Origin: Paraspadella gotoi
Taxonomy: Eukaryota > Chaetognatha
Assembly: GCA_051294375.1 (NCBI GenBank)
Contig: CM119267.1
Span: forward strand, 3,840,759-3,904,758
DNA: 64,000 bases
Direction: 5' to 3'
Positions within the stretch are counted from its first letter, which is position 1, and each line of letters opens with the position of its first letter. Positions 43,504 through 55,667 of the stretch are shown here, one piece after another. The position numbers were made by a program, and so were the translations under genes. The notes beneath the pieces were generated by a model, which saw only the letters and a program-made list of their open reading frames with translations, was not told where the DNA came from and did no database searches.

Positions 43504-43870
43504 CATATACTTGAAGTTCGCGGACCCAATTTCGGTCACTCTATTGTTTTCCGGCTGCCGGCTATTGTTCTCCTCCGTCCGCGGCTCAGGTCGCGGACCT
43601 GACCCGAACCTGACCCCGACGGGTCATTCTCTTTTCTTCTCTTCTCTTCTCTTTCTCTCTCGCCGCGGCATCCGGGCTTCAATGATCGGAGTCCGCGATA
43701 CCGACGGAGCTGAAGATCGCAGATCTAGTCTTTTTTTCTGCTCATTCCTTTAATTAAAAAAATAATGAAAGATAAAAAATAAAATAGTAAAAAAAATTAC
43801 AACAAAAAAAAAAGAAGGAAAGAAGAAAAAAAGACAGAAAGAAAGAAAAAAAAATTACTTCAAATTAACA
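43500..43870. other. GC-rich patch then AT-rich, no gene seen
   Basis: 43510-43700 is locally GC-rich with a small internal repeat (GGACCTGACCCGAACCTGACC). It is followed by poly-A-rich sequence. No splice signals noted. Confidence 0.4.
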
Positions 43871-43877
43871 AATTGAA

Positions 43878-43965
43878 TTGGCACTGAAGAAGACTCGTAT
43901 GTGAGTCGAAACATATCCGTTTCATTATAAAATAAAATCATTGTTGTATCTCTTTTTAAAAACTT
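43878..43965 (+). ncRNA. Hammerhead-like motif in dispersed repeat H, second copy
   Basis: CTGAAGA (43884-43890), hairpin GACTC-GTATGT-GAGTC (43892-43907), then GAAAC (43908-43912), the hammerhead core order. The sequence then passes through ATATCCGTTTC into AAAATAAAATCATTGTTG. It is related to 37090-37215 (minus) with a compensated change of stem II sequence (GAACG/CGTTC there). Stem I is not evident. Confidence 0.4.
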
Positions 43966-45090
43966 TTTCTAAATCAATTAACAATGAAACAGAAAGGAAA
44001 AACACAATAAGAACAAAAGAAGAAAAAAAGATCAGTTGTATTAAACCAAGTTTGAGCAAACAATGTCGGATCAATGTAATCAGCTAAATAAATAAATACT
44101 AAAGAAAAAATAATTACAAATAAAGTGCAAATAATTTTTTTTAACTATTATTATTTTTTCCACTTGTAACATTTTTTATACCCATATCATTTTTTCAACT
44201 TGTTAAAATAACAATGTTAAAAACTGTGGAAGAATTTTTTTTTAAATTGACATTTAGGTAATTGAATTAAATTTAATAGGAATTAAATCAATTTAATGTT
44301 AAAGTGATTAAAAAAAAAGGTTTTATTTGCAGTATTTAAATTTAAAATTTATAATTAGATGAATTGTACAAAATTCATTATTAGTAAAAAAAAGAGAAAT
44401 CACTGAGGCCCAACAACTTGAACTTGCTGGTTCGTGTTTAATTCGTTAGTAGCTTTAAAATTCAACAAAAAGGCAAACGTTTTCACTTATTTTTATCCAT
44501 GGTAGTTATTAGTTTTTAATAGTGTTTAATTTTGTGCTGTATTTTAACTTTTTCTTGTCATTTGTTTGTAAATAAATTTTCCTTTTTTATTTCCTTTATT
44601 TATTAGAAATCTATCATGAAATTAAATTCACTAAAACTTCAGTCTTGAGTGTACTTCAGGTAAAAATTTTTTAAAAAAAAGTTCAATTTTAATGCTTTTA
44701 TTGTTGCTATCAAAATTACAATATTACTATAAAAGGATAAAATTTTTTTTAAATAATCTTAACTTTTGATAGATTCTGATAGAGCATAAAAAGCTAAATA
44801 AAAAATATAACTACAACTTTCAAAATTAAGAAAAAGTGAAATTATCAAAAGATGAGGATGATTATAAATATTTTTTCATATTTTTTGAAACATTAATTTC
44901 GGACATGTTTTGGCTTCAGTGCAAAAACGAATTGATTTTTTTTTAAATTTATTTTATTTTTAAATTTTTTTTTCATTTTTTTATCATTTACTATAATATT
45001 TTTTTAAAAATTATAATCGTTGTCACAAAAACAACGAAAAAGAAAAGCAATTATCCAAAAAATAAGTAAAAACTAAAAAAAAATCTTCCG
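43966..45090. other. AT-rich intergenic, no gene seen
   Basis: Low GC. A solo end of repeat R (AAGTTTGAGCAAACAATGTC at 44049) and a fragment TGATAGAGCATAAAA (44779, also at 22022) are the only recognisable pieces. Confidence 0.5.
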
Positions 45091-45254
45091 TCCGTGACCA
45101 CGATCCCCGGACGTAGTCCTATTGATTCGCGGATTTCTCCCGATCAGAGATTATTTCTCCCGATCCGCGACCAAAGATTGGACAAAGATTGGCCAAAGAT
45201 TGGCCGAAGATTGGCCGGCCGACGTGGTCCGGAATGGTGGACAAAAGGCTCGGT

Positions 45255-45279
45255 NNNNNNNNNNNNNNNNNNNNNNNNN
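45255..45279. other. Assembly gap (25 N)
   Basis: Fixed-size join. The left flank has AAAGATTGGCC repeated four times (45174-45215). Confidence 0.99.
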
Positions 45280-45344
45280 GGCCGGACATGTGGGCTCCTC
45301 GCCCGCGCGAATCTCGAGTATTCAGCCATGCGCGAAAGAATAGA

Positions 45345-45402
45345 GGACTCTCTCTCATCTCTCTCTCGCTCTCTCTCTCTCTCTCTTCTCTCTCTGCTCT
45401 CT

Positions 45403-45468
<66 letters not shown>

Positions 45469-45521
45469 TCTCTTCTCTCTTCTCTTCTTCTCTCTCTTCT
45501 CTCCTCTTCTTCTTCTTCTCT

Positions 45522-45602
<81 letters not shown>
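45345..45602. repeat. (CT)n compound microsatellite, about 260 bp
   Basis: CT dinucleotides broken by CTTCTCTTCTTC spacers, followed by a clean CT run at 45530-45601. Confidence 0.93.
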
Positions 45603-45604
<2 letters not shown>

Positions 45605-46630
45605 CCATCTTGTCTCTTCCAAAAACGATATTAAGCATAATGATTCAAAGACAGTAACGCAATTGGTCCCGATTTCGGACGGCAATACAAATTAATGGGG
45701 TAAAATAACTTACTTGTTACCTTAAGTTTAAAACTGAAAGCTTAGTTAGTTATATCAATTTCAAGATAAAGTGTATGGCAGTATTAATTATTGTGGTGTA
45801 TAGATTAATGTTTTGAAATCTTTAGAGTATGGGAAATTTTTCTCGACTTGAAAATTCCATCCAAAAAAATCTCGGGTTCGCATCAAACTCGCGATACAAG
45901 TCGTGTTTTGGAAACAACAAAAACTGTATTGACGTGTGGCGATTTGCAATAACCCCATAGGTGGCGAGAGCGAGGAAGGAGAGAGAAATAGCGAGCGGAG
46001 AGATGAGAGAGCAGAAGTCAGTTAGAGAGAGAGAGGGAGAGATGCAGAGAGAGACGAGAGGAGAGAGAACTATCCGGATAAATAAGCAAAAGTAGTTGGT
46101 CAATAGAATTTATGATGTTTCGTCGTCGTTCGGACCTTCGTCGTCGTCGCTCGTCATCTTTTTCCGTCTCGATTTTCTATCATCGAGACGCGAATCAAAA
46201 TTTCTGTTCGCGATGTTTTCTATGGGTTCTGAGTCTGATTTGTTACAATTAAAACCAACCCTAATACAGACAATTAAACGAAAATGCAATTTAAGTTATT
46301 ATAGTAAATTACAAAGTGCCGTAAATCTCCTGCTGTCTTTTTTTGTTGCTCACGGCTTACAAGATGACGACTTGATTGATTGAATTTGATTGATTGGAGT
46401 TTGTTGAAATAATTAATTGAATGATATTGATTGAATAACTTGAATGATTGATTTTTTTCAATTATTCATACCTTAATAATTATTTTGTTTATTCATTAAT
46501 TTAGTAATTCATGGAGTGTTATTCCTTAATAAATCCATTAATTCATTTATTGTTGGTTACAACCAAACGCAAAAGCCGCGCTGTGCATTTGGGAGATGGA
46601 GACCGCACGTTCCTTCAAATCAATTGATCA
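45603..46630. other. Intergenic, no firm gene
   Basis: A frame at 46096-46380 (95 codons, plus) begins in GTCGTC-type repeat. It ends GLQDDDLID-stop after about 55 codons of ordinary composition. It has no recognisable domain. (ATTG)n lies at 46375-46460. Confidence 0.4.
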
Positions 46631-46637
46631 TTCGAAT

Positions 46638-46650
46638 CTCTCTTCTCTCT

Positions 46651-46692
<42 letters not shown>

Positions 46693-46770
46693 TCTCTCTC
46701 CTCTCTTCCTGCTCTCTCTCTTTCTTCTCTCTTCTCTTTCGCCCTCTCTCCTCTCTTCTCTCTCGCCTCT
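46638..46770. repeat. (CT)n compound microsatellite
   Basis: CT-rich tract with CTCTTCC interruptions. Confidence 0.9.
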
Positions 46771-47306
46771 CTCATGCGCTTTTGATTTGTTTTGCCGTTC
46801 ATATTAACAAGCTTCTTGTTTTCTTGCTTGTGATTCGCTTTTCGTTTCGCGTGTTTATTTTCTGTCGTCGTCGTTCAGTACGTCGTGTTTCGTTCCGCCG
46901 GCCCAAATTCCGGAAACTCGAGAAAGCGGAAAATAAAAAGAAAAAAAGAAACAGGAGAAAATAGAAAAAAAAAAAAAAAACCAACAGAAAAAAACCGATT
47001 TGGAATCAGAGGAGTTCGCATCCGTCACTCGGATTTTCTCTTCTCGATATTAAATTCCAAAAATATTGTTTCTTTATCGCCCCTTAAGTCATTTTCTGGA
47101 ATCTATTCTTCTTTCTCTTTCCCAGTCTTTCTCCCAGTCTCTCTCTCTCTCTCCCACTCCCTCCCTCCCACTCTCCCCGGAATTTTATCGAAAATATTTT
47201 CAATTATTCCATAAATATAATCATAAAAATAATTCCTAAAAGAGAGCTTCTCCAATAATATAGTTTTCACATACGAGGCTACAAAGGTTCAGACATCTTG
47301 GGGGGG

Positions 47307-47637
47307 NNNNNNNNNNNNNNNNNNNNNNNNNNNNNNNNNNNNNNNNNNNNNNNNNNNNNNNNNNNNNNNNNNNNNNNNNNNNNNNNNNNNNNNNNNNNNN
47401 NNNNNNNNNNNNNNNNNNNNNNNNNNNNNNNNNNNNNNNNNNNNNNNNNNNNNNNNNNNNNNNNNNNNNNNNNNNNNNNNNNNNNNNNNNNNNNNNNNNN
47501 NNNNNNNNNNNNNNNNNNNNNNNNNNNNNNNNNNNNNNNNNNNNNNNNNNNNNNNNNNNNNNNNNNNNNNNNNNNNNNNNNNNNNNNNNNNNNNNNNNNN
47601 NNNNNNNNNNNNNNNNNNNNNNNNNNNNNNNNNNNNN
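47307..47637. other. Assembly gap (331 N)
   Basis: Entered from poly-G and left through AGAGAG. The opposite arm of the inverted repeat has (CT)n at the matching position, so a GA microsatellite probably lies inside. Confidence 0.99.
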
Positions 47638-49165
47638 AGAGAGAATTTCCGAAGGAAAACGAATTGCAATTCGGTGCCAGAAGGGGAAAGCAAAGGCCAC
47701 TCACCTCCTTGGCCTCCCCCTCTCCATGGAAAGGCCAATAACCCCCTCAAAACTTCACCTGAGAAAGAAGCGAATGTAAATGCCACTCACCGCCTTGGCC
47801 TCCCCTACTTGGAAAGGCCAATAACCCCCTCGAATACCACCTATGAAAGAAAGAGAAAGTAGAGTACACTCACCGTCTCGCTCTAACCCTCAAGGAAAGG
47901 TCACTCCCTCGTATCTCACTTATGAAAAAAGGGAAAGCAAAGGCCACTCTCCACCTTGGCCTCCCCCCTTCCACGGAAAGGCCAATAATCTCTCCAACCT
48001 CATCTAAGAAAAACACTAACTCCTTCACAAACAAAACATAGTTATTGCTAATTTTGCCATCAAAGGAATTCCCTTAAATCTACGCTAATAACCAACAGTA
48101 AACTTAAATAAAAACCTACCACCCCCCCAAAAAAAAAGAGGGGCAAAAATATTCAACTGCCCCTCTCCCCCCCCCTCTTTGCCACCTCAATGTTCTCACC
48201 CCCCTCCCTTCTTTTTCTTCTGCTCAAGATCATAAACGTTGTTGACGCCTCTCGTCGGCAGAGGGAGCGACCAGCGTAAGAGAAAGATAAACAAACAAAC
48301 TTTTTTTCCCCTCATTCGCCGTAGACTTGAATGAAATAACGGGGCAGTCCGTTGAGAGTCGAGCAAAGAGCAAGCTCGTGACGATCAAGCACAAAGGCCT
48401 CTAGTAATTCTTTTGAAAAGGAAGCAAATGGCAGGAAAGAATAATTCGTGAAGGAGACGAGCAATCACATCACTAGGCCGTTGATGGTATGCAAAAAGAA
48501 AAAAAAAATTAAACGGCAACTCTTCCTAAAATTTTTACCGTCCAGCCCATAGTTACCCAAAATAAAACCGGACACTCATCGAGAAATCAAGGGTAAGCAC
48601 TGCTTACTAAGCAGCCTCTAAGACCAAGCAACGATTACTTCGCTGTGTCCGCGACCAAGCAGCGTTTTTCTTTGAGTCTCTTCTTCCCCCCCCCCCGGGT
48701 CTGATGTGTTTTGTCCGACGGGAAAAACAAAAGGCCCACGGAGGAGAATCGCCTTCGGGAGAAAAAACCGCGAGAGGGCGAAACTCGTCGCCCAGAATCT
48801 GAAAGTTTCTTTTAAGAAGATTGGGTAGCGAGCGAAGGGACCGTTTGTCTATTTGGAATGAAAACCCTAACGCTTTTTTTTTTGTTCGTTATAAACTGTA
48901 TAAATTATAATCCCGATTTGAGAAGAAAATATTAATTTTTAGTGATAAAATTTAATTATGAGCCAAAACTGTTTTTCTTTTCCTGAAGAATAACCTAGAT
49001 TCTGTTTTAACTCACTTATTCTCGATCTTCATTGGTCAATGGTCACTCAAAAAATTCCAAATATTCCTCTAACGCTTTTTTACGATATTTGAACCTTACC
49101 CCCCCAGTTAAAAATCCCACCATTACCTAAAGATCCCCCACACAGCATCGAAACCTCACCTCTCC
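47638..49165. repeat. Diverged inverted repeat, left arm
   Basis: Reverse complement aligns with 49863-52745. Anchors: GAATTTCCGAAGGAAAACGA (47643) with 52730-52745, GGTGCCAGAAGG, the 47960-48008 block, GGCCCACGGAGGAGAATCGC, and AAGAAGATTGGGTAGCGAGC with 50290-50310. It is C-rich on the plus strand and has no coding frame. Confidence 0.85.
47680..48012. repeat. About 85-bp tandem repeat, four units
   Basis: The unit contains AAAGGCCACTCACC, TTGGCCTCCCCCT, GGAAAGGCCAATAACCCCCT and a TATGAAAGAAAG spacer. Units differ by 10-25 percent. Counterparts lie in the opposite arm at about 52250-52740. Confidence 0.8.
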
Positions 49166-49862
49166 TCCATTAACTAGGTATCAATCTTTATAAGGAGCTA
49201 TGTTCACTTTTCACAAAATAAAAAAAAAAAAAACTAAATAAAGATAAAAAACAATATGTTCAGATGGATTCTCGCTTGTTATTTTTTTCCTTTCTTATCT
49301 CGGAGAGGAGAGAGAGAGAGAAGAGCCGAGAGAGCGAGAGCACTGAGAGATGGAGAGAGAGAGGAAGAGAGCATAAAAAAAAGAGTTATTTGCAGCCATT
49401 TTTAGGGAACTATCAAGATAACTCCGTGTCTTAGCTCCGTCTGTTAAAGCGAGGATTTTATTATTTTCTTGCTGGCAGCGGTGATTGTAACGTGGAAGAG
49501 AGAGAGAAGAGACGAGAGAGAGGAGAGAAGGACAAAGCGATGAGAAGAGAGCAGAGAGACGCGAGAGAGATGACGAAAGAGAGGAAGAATCGAGAGAGAG
49601 CACCGAGAGAGAACCAGTGTATACGATTGAATTCGCGGTTCTAAAGAGTTTTCTCTTTCGTCTAGTAATATAAAAGAGTTGAGGAGATGTAAAAACCAGG
49701 TCCTTGGCTCTTGCGCCTTAGCTTTCCTCGGCGTTTTTTTCACCCCGTACTCGATGCCCACTCGGAAAAGAGAAAGGAGGGAGTATGGGGAGATGGTCTA
49801 GGCGGGCGGAGAAGGGGTTAATGGAACAGTGGGGGTAGTGGACGGGGGATGGAAGGACGACA
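49166..49862. other. Spacer of the inverted repeat, GA-rich, no gene seen
   Basis: Poly-A at 49219-49233, GA-rich tracts at 49305-49370 and 49495-49610, mixed sequence to 49862. Confidence 0.6.
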
Positions 49863-52745
49863 GGTGAGGTTTCGATGCTGGTGTGGGGAATCTTTAAAGG
49901 TAATGGTGGGGAGTTTTTACTGTGGGGGCGGGAGGTACAGGGCAATTCAAGTATGTAAAAAAAAGCTTCATAGGAAAGTATTTTGTAAGGTGTCAAAGTA
50001 AGCGTAAAAAAGCTTTAGAGAAATATTTTGAACTTTTTTCAGAAGGTCGACCAGTTATGAGACCAATCAGAAGATCGAGACAGAGGTGAGTTAAAGACAG
50101 ATCTATGGTATATTCTTCAGGAGAAAGAAAAACAGTTTTGCTCATAATTACAATTTTATTAGAGTAAAAAGTTAAGATTTTCTTCTCAAAAATCGGGATT
50201 ATAACTTATAACGTTCTTATTAACGAACCACCAAAATAAAAAAAAAGCGTTAAATTTTCATTTCCAAAATAGACAACGGGTCGCCTTGCGCTCGCTACCC
50301 AAATCTTCTTAAGGGGAGGCCAAGTGAACAGGGGAGGTAAAGAAGTTGAAAACATAGATACGTTTGATCCCTCTTAACTTTAAGCTAGGTTCTGATCATA
50401 TAAGTTTTGTTCTTCTATAATCATTTTGGGAAAGTAGTTAAAATAATTCGATACAAATCAGTGAGCTTATTTTCTTTAAGAAAACTCGGTATAGAAGAAA
50501 ATCTTTTTTCAAAGTTTAAAAAAAAAAAAATTTTTTTTTCTGCCAAATAGAAGTACAGATTCTAATTTTAAAAAGATTTTCAGCTTTATTACAAAAATTT
50601 ATAGATAAAAAAACTAGGAATAAATCAAATTTAACCTGGGTATCGACTGATTTTTTTAAACCTTTCTTTTTTAAATGGATTCTGTTAACGTTGGCATTGA
50701 AATTAAAAACGTCTTCTGACATGAAGTTAATTAACTAATATAAAAAGAAGAGGCAAAGAGTTCATGATACTTTGGCTAAACATTGTTTAATTGTTATAAT
50801 TAAGGAAATTCAATTATAGTGTTGTGAATGTATACATTTAAGATGAGATGAAGTGAATAATTACATTAGTATTTGATTACACGTGTTTGTTTCTGTAAGG
50901 GAAATAGAATTTAGTTGATTTGTCTGACTTTTTAAGTAAATGAGTAGAAAAGTTTAAGACAATTATTTAGTTTGTAAGACCTCTTTGTTCAATGAGGCTG
51001 TAGAACTCTAAAATCATATAGTTTGTACAGTAAAAAAAGTAAAAGCTCTAGGGAATTATAGTAAAAAATACTTTCTAATGGACAAAAAATCAAATACATG
51101 ATGATACTATAGAAGGTATTTAGGTAGGCAAATAAATTTTTTTATTCATAATTATATTAAAATTTTGTAATATTCCGCTACAAATAAGAGGTCAGGAATT
51201 TCTTTTTTGAAGCGCAGCTTTCCCGATTGCAGAGAAAAAATTAGCAACCTGAACTAATCACCATTGCAAATTCTTGATGGATAGACCCTTAAGCTATTGT
51301 CAGTATGATATCATTTTTATCACAATGGGTGCGGCCCTTAAAGATAACTTTCAGAGTATACTGGGCGAGCGGAGTTTCGGCCTCTCAGGCAGGGTTTTTT
51401 TTCCGCGAAGGGAACGGATTCTCGTACGCGTGGGCCTTTTGTTTTTCCCCGTCGGACAAAAGACATGGCAGACGACGGGGCGGAGGGGAAAGGAAGTAGA
51501 CTCGAAGAAGAACGCCCTGGCGTGGTGGGGAGGCTCGGAGGCACAGCAGTGAAAGTAATCGTTGGCTGGGTCTTCGGAGGTGGCGCTTCAAGTAGAAGGT
51601 GCTTACCCGTGATTGGGCTCGTATGAGGGTTGTCCCGAGTTTATATTGGTCCTGGATGGGGCTGGGACGTCTAAAAATTTTGGGTAAGAGTGACGCGTTT
51701 TTAATTTTTTTTTTTCATTTTTGATACCATCAACGAAATGAGGATGTGTTCTTGTCTACCTTCACGAATTGTTCTTTCCATGCCGATTTAGCTTCCTTTT
51801 GCTAAAGAGGAGGATTACTAGAAGCCGTTTGTGGGTTGATGTCACGCTTGGTCTTGTGCTGAATCTCGGACGGGCGACTGGCCGCCCTTGATTTGCATTG
51901 GTCAAAGTCTGGCGCGAGGAATGAGGGGGAAGAAAAAGTTTGGTTTGGTTTATGCTTTCTCTTGACGGCTGGTCGCTCGCCCTTGCCGACGGAGAGGCGT
52001 CAACAACGGTTTATGATCTTGGAGCAGAAGAAAGAAGAAAGGGTAGAGGGGGGTGGGAGAATTGAGGAGTGGCAATGGAGGGGGGGGAGAGGGGCAGTTG
52101 AATATTGTTTCGCCCCTCTTTATGTGGGGGGGGCCGTGGTTTAGGTTGTTTATTTAGAGTTTACTGTTTGGTTTATTAAGCGTAGATTTAAGGGATTCCT
52201 GTTTGAGTGGGCATAGTTGAGCGGTGAACTATGTTTTGTTTTGTGGAAGGACGTTTAGGTGTCTTTTTTAGGATGGAGGGTTGGACGGAATTATTGGCCT
52301 TGCGGGTGGGAGGGGGAGGAGGGCCGCCAACGGGAGAGGAGAGGAGGAGAGGAGGCGAGAAAGACGCGGTGGGCGAAGGCGGAGAAAAGGGAAAGGTGAG
52401 GATGCGCGTTGCTGCTTTGCCTGGGTTTATTGCTTAAAGTGGCGATACGGAGGGGTGGGCGGTTTCTGAGGGTGAGTTGAGAGCGGGACGGGGTTGAGCT
52501 GTACTCTACTTTCTTCTTTTAGTAAGGTGGTTTATATCGGAGGTGTACGTTCTTTCCAAGTGGGGGAGAAGGGCAGAGGCGGTGCGAGAGAGGTGGCATT
52601 TAAGTTCGTCGGTTTTTCAGGTTGAGTTTTAGGGGGTTATTGGCGGCGTGTCTCGGGAGAGGGGGCAAGGGAGTGATGGGCGGCTATTTGCTATTCCGCG
52701 TGTCTGGGGCACCGAATTGCATTGTTTTCTTCGGAAATTTCTGCA
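49863..52745. repeat. Diverged inverted repeat, right arm (with 1-kb insertion)
   Basis: Reverse counterpart of 47638-49165, from GGTGAGGTTTCGATGCTGGT to CTTCGGAAATTT. It is interrupted by a 1025-base insertion at 50313-51337. It is G-rich on the plus strand. Arg/Gly-rich frames between 51270 and 52470 have no match in the other arm's frames and are not treated as genes. Confidence 0.85.
50313..51337. mobile_element. TTAA-flanked insertion (piggyBac-like, non-autonomous)
   Basis: Flanked by TTAA at 50309-50312 and 51338-51341. The opposite arm has a single TTAA at the matching place (CTTTTAAGAAG near 48813), an empty site. Ends are GGGGAGGCC... and ...GCGGCCC, a short imperfect inverted match beginning GGG. 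It is AT-rich, without an ORF of note. TTAA duplication is the hallmark of piggyBac-type transposition. Family assignment rests on the target site only. Confidence 0.7.
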
Positions 52746-53560
52746 GTGCTGCTCTTCTCTTGTCTCTCGTGTGTGGGGTGTGTGTTCTCGTGCTCTCTCT
52801 TCTCTCTCTCTCTCTCTCTCGCTCTCGCCGTCTTCGCGGTCCGTTGATGCTGAGTTGAGGGCAAAAGTTGCAGTTGTGTGTCGCACGTTCGGGATAAAAA
52901 TCCGGGGGCGAGTTGCGTGTGAAAAGTGCGAGGGGGGAGGAGAGCAGAGCGGTGGGTTGGATCAGGGTGTGGGGAGAGGAGTGGGAGGACCTGCTTCAGT
53001 ATCGGATGTCCTTGGTGTGCGAATTTGATCGTTCTCTAGTTNNNNNNNNNNNNNNNNNNNNNNNNNACCGAGTTTACCGCCTTTACTCTCTGTGGGTAAT
53101 GCAACTCATTTGTTGTTGTTATTTTATTTCGGTTGAGAATTTTCTACTTTATTTTACAGATTTATAGTTTATTATTGTTACTTTTTATTTACGTAAATAA
53201 ATAAAAATTTTATTAAATAATCGTCTTTCAACGCATTTCCTTGCAGCATCAATTTGAAAAAAATTGCGGCATTATTTTAATCGTTGCAGCATTCAACATC
53301 TGCAGCAACAGCAAACCGTCCGAACTCGCTGATCGTTACGATAACGTCGCGCGAAAAAAAAAACTCTTGATTGGGTTTGACTTTTGGGTCAAACTTTTTT
53401 GGTCAACAATTTTTTTAACAGGCGAATGTTTTTCTGAATAAATAAAAAATATTATTGAATGACGTATTCGTTTTCCCGAAAAAAAAAAATCCAAATATAT
53501 TGTAAATCTCTATTTTTTTGGCATAAAAGTGATTATACAATTAAAACAGTTCATAAAAGC
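52746..53560. other. No firm gene
   Basis: (CT)n at 52793-52820, GC-rich DNA to 53041, a 25-N gap at 53042-53066, then AT-rich sequence. A frame after TTTCCTTGCAG (53250) reads HQFEKNCGIILIVAAFNICS and on to 53438. It could be an exon, but nothing in it is recognised. Confidence 0.35.
53042..53066. other. Assembly gap (25 N)
   Basis: Fixed-size scaffold join. Confidence 0.99.
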
Positions 53561-53735
53561 TTTATACCACTTTATTGATAGGAAAGCCAGGTACTCTGGG
53601 AGTTAACAAACGAGTCTTGATTGAAAGCTTGCAAGGTCCTGCTATTTTATTATCTTGTAGGAGGAAAGAACGCCTTAAATCACTATAGTCTTTACTCCTG
53701 TACAAAGTCAGGAGCAAGATTGCTTATTTATCGAA
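53560..53735 (+). repeat. Dispersed repeat D, copy
   Basis: Starts TACCACTTTATTGATAGGAA and continues GCCAGGTACTCTGGGAGT, AGCTTGCAAGGTCCTGCTAT, TCTTGTAGGAGGAAAG and AAAGTCAGGAGCAAGATTGC. Colinear with 38393-38600. Confidence 0.75.
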
Positions 53736-53898
53736 TGAAGAAATGAAAAACATCATCAAATGATGAGAAACAAGTTATGCGCGTTTTTTAATCCTAAATC
53801 TTTCTCTTGTCCAAACTAATCTCATTGAAATTCTTCGTAATTCACTCTTTAAATCTTACTTCGTGTGGAATCCAATATTAACCCCAAGGGGCAAAGGC

Positions 53899-53925
53899 TC
53901 GTCGTCGTCGTCGTCGTCGTCGTCG
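53899..53925. repeat. (GTC)n trinucleotide run
   Basis: About nine CGT/GTC units. Confidence 0.9.
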
Positions 53926-54051
53926 ATCCTTAGCCCTAAATTCCGTCGATCGTCAAAGACAAAAAAGCTCGATTCACGACATCATCGCTTGTGATTCGAA
54001 TTTCAAAGTTGATGTCGAACTCATTCACGTGAAATGATCATTGACTCGCGC

Positions 54052-54076
54052 NNNNNNNNNNNNNNNNNNNNNNNNN
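54052..54076. other. Assembly gap (25 N)
   Basis: Fixed-size join bordered by GA-rich sequence on the right. Confidence 0.99.
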
Positions 54077-54082
54077 AAAGAG

Positions 54083-54172
54083 GAGAAGAGAGAGAGAGGA
54101 GAGAGAGAGAGAGAGAAAAGAGAGAGAGAGAGAGAGAGACGAGAGAGAGACGAGAGAGAGACGAGAGAGATG
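54083..54172. repeat. (GA)n compound microsatellite
   Basis: GA dinucleotides with GAGACGAGA units at 54140-54172. Confidence 0.9.
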
Positions 54173-54529
54173 ACGAGCGTCTCGTTCGATGATAACACGG
54201 GCAATATTGGTTGGATGTTATCGCCTTGATTGACGTCCTCATAAGGGGCTGACGGACCCGTCGGTTTTTGTTTTTTTCTCTTTGCCTTAAAAAGTGTTCG
54301 CATCTCGTTCGTTCAATGCATCGTAATCGGCGCAATTCAGAAAGTAAATAAGAGTGCCAGTTTGAAGGCAAAAGAGCTTCCATCAGGTAAAGGGGAAGAA
54401 AGTCGTTCCTCTCCTCTCTCTTCTTGTCTCTCTCTCTGGGTCTGCATAAAAAATATAAAAAAACCAAAAAGTTTTGCCGTTTGTGAAAAAAACGCGAGTT
54501 AATGCAGTGTGAGACCTATGACGAGAGGA

Positions 54530-54960
54530 GTGAAAGGGGGCGAGAGGAAGAGAGAGATATGAGAGAGGAAAGGTGGGCGAGAGGAGCGAGAAGATGAGCA
54601 GGAGGCAAAGGGGAGAGATGAAGAGGGACGGGCAAGGGGACGAGGGGGAGAGAGATGAAGGGAGGAAAAGCAGAGAGAGGGGAAGATGAGAGGGAGGAAA
54701 AGTTGGAGAGTGGGAGAGAGCGGTGTAAGAGATGAGGGAGGCATAAGGGGAGAGTGGAGAGATGGTCGTTAAGATGATGAGAGGGAGGAAAGGGGGGCGA
54801 GATGGCAGAGGAAGGGTCTTTTGTCAAGAGCATGAGAGGAGGAAAGGGGAGAGTGGAGACGAGGGTGTAAGAGATGAGAAGGGAGGAAAGGCGGAGAGAG
54901 TGGAGAGAGCGGTGTAAGAGGGAGGAAAGGGGGGGGCGATAGGAAAAAAAGTTTCGGAGA
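54530..54960. repeat. Purine-rich tandem array, about 60-110 bp units
   Basis: Recurrent GGAGGAAAGGGGAGAGTGGA and GAGCGGTGTAAGAG blocks at about 54705, 54740, 54840 and 54905. No gene. Confidence 0.7.
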
Positions 54961-55667
54961 GAATGCGGTAGAGAGTAAGAGGTTTACAATTGAGAGCGTT
55001 TAGAATTAAAAGTTTAAATTGACTAACGATAACAAAGATAAACAATATAAAATTTAATCAAAGTCAATTCATTCTTAAATTCTTTATTAAATTGGATCAT
55101 TCTACAATAGAAAAAAGAGACAAACACTGCGAGAAAACGCGGACAGATTAAGACAGTGAAACGAACAGGATAAAAATAGACAGATAGAGAGACAGACAGA
55201 CAGAAAGACAGACATTCAAATAAGAAAATCGCTTAAAGACTTCGCGACTTTTCTCATTTCCTTCCGCCATTTTTTTTTAATCGCGACGATTTTTTTTTTA
55301 TTATTTAAATCGAAAGGATTAATGAAAGTTTCAACATTGGAGCCGTTGCTTGCATAATTTGATAAAGAATTAACGAATTAAATACGAGCGACTAAGTTCT
55401 TTTTTTTTTTAAGCTAAAGTCGTTGCAAGTTTGGCCCAGAATTTTTTTAACCCAACAGTTAGAGAGTGAAAAAGAGTTTTACAAGCAGAAAGAGAAAGAG
55501 TAAGACTAAAAAAGAGAAAATACTGAAAATTCCACCAAAAAAAGGGGAAAAAAATCTTGATTCCATTTATCAAATGGAATTTCAAAAGGTCAAAAGTCGA
55601 ATCGACTAGAGAGAGAAAAAAAAAAGAAAGAGTAAAACAAATTAACAAGAACGGAAATTCAAATGTG
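54961..55667. other. Intergenic, no gene seen
   Basis: AT-rich with GACA repeats at 55180-55205. Confidence 0.5.

Noticed and set aside
51274-52469. Several 60-90 codon Arg/Gly-rich frames
   Set aside because: They lie in the right arm of a diverged inverted repeat, and the frames are not preserved in the left arm.
53250-53441. Possible exon after TTTCCTTGCAG
   Set aside because: Open for about 63 codons but no donor or domain could be supported; kept only as a note.
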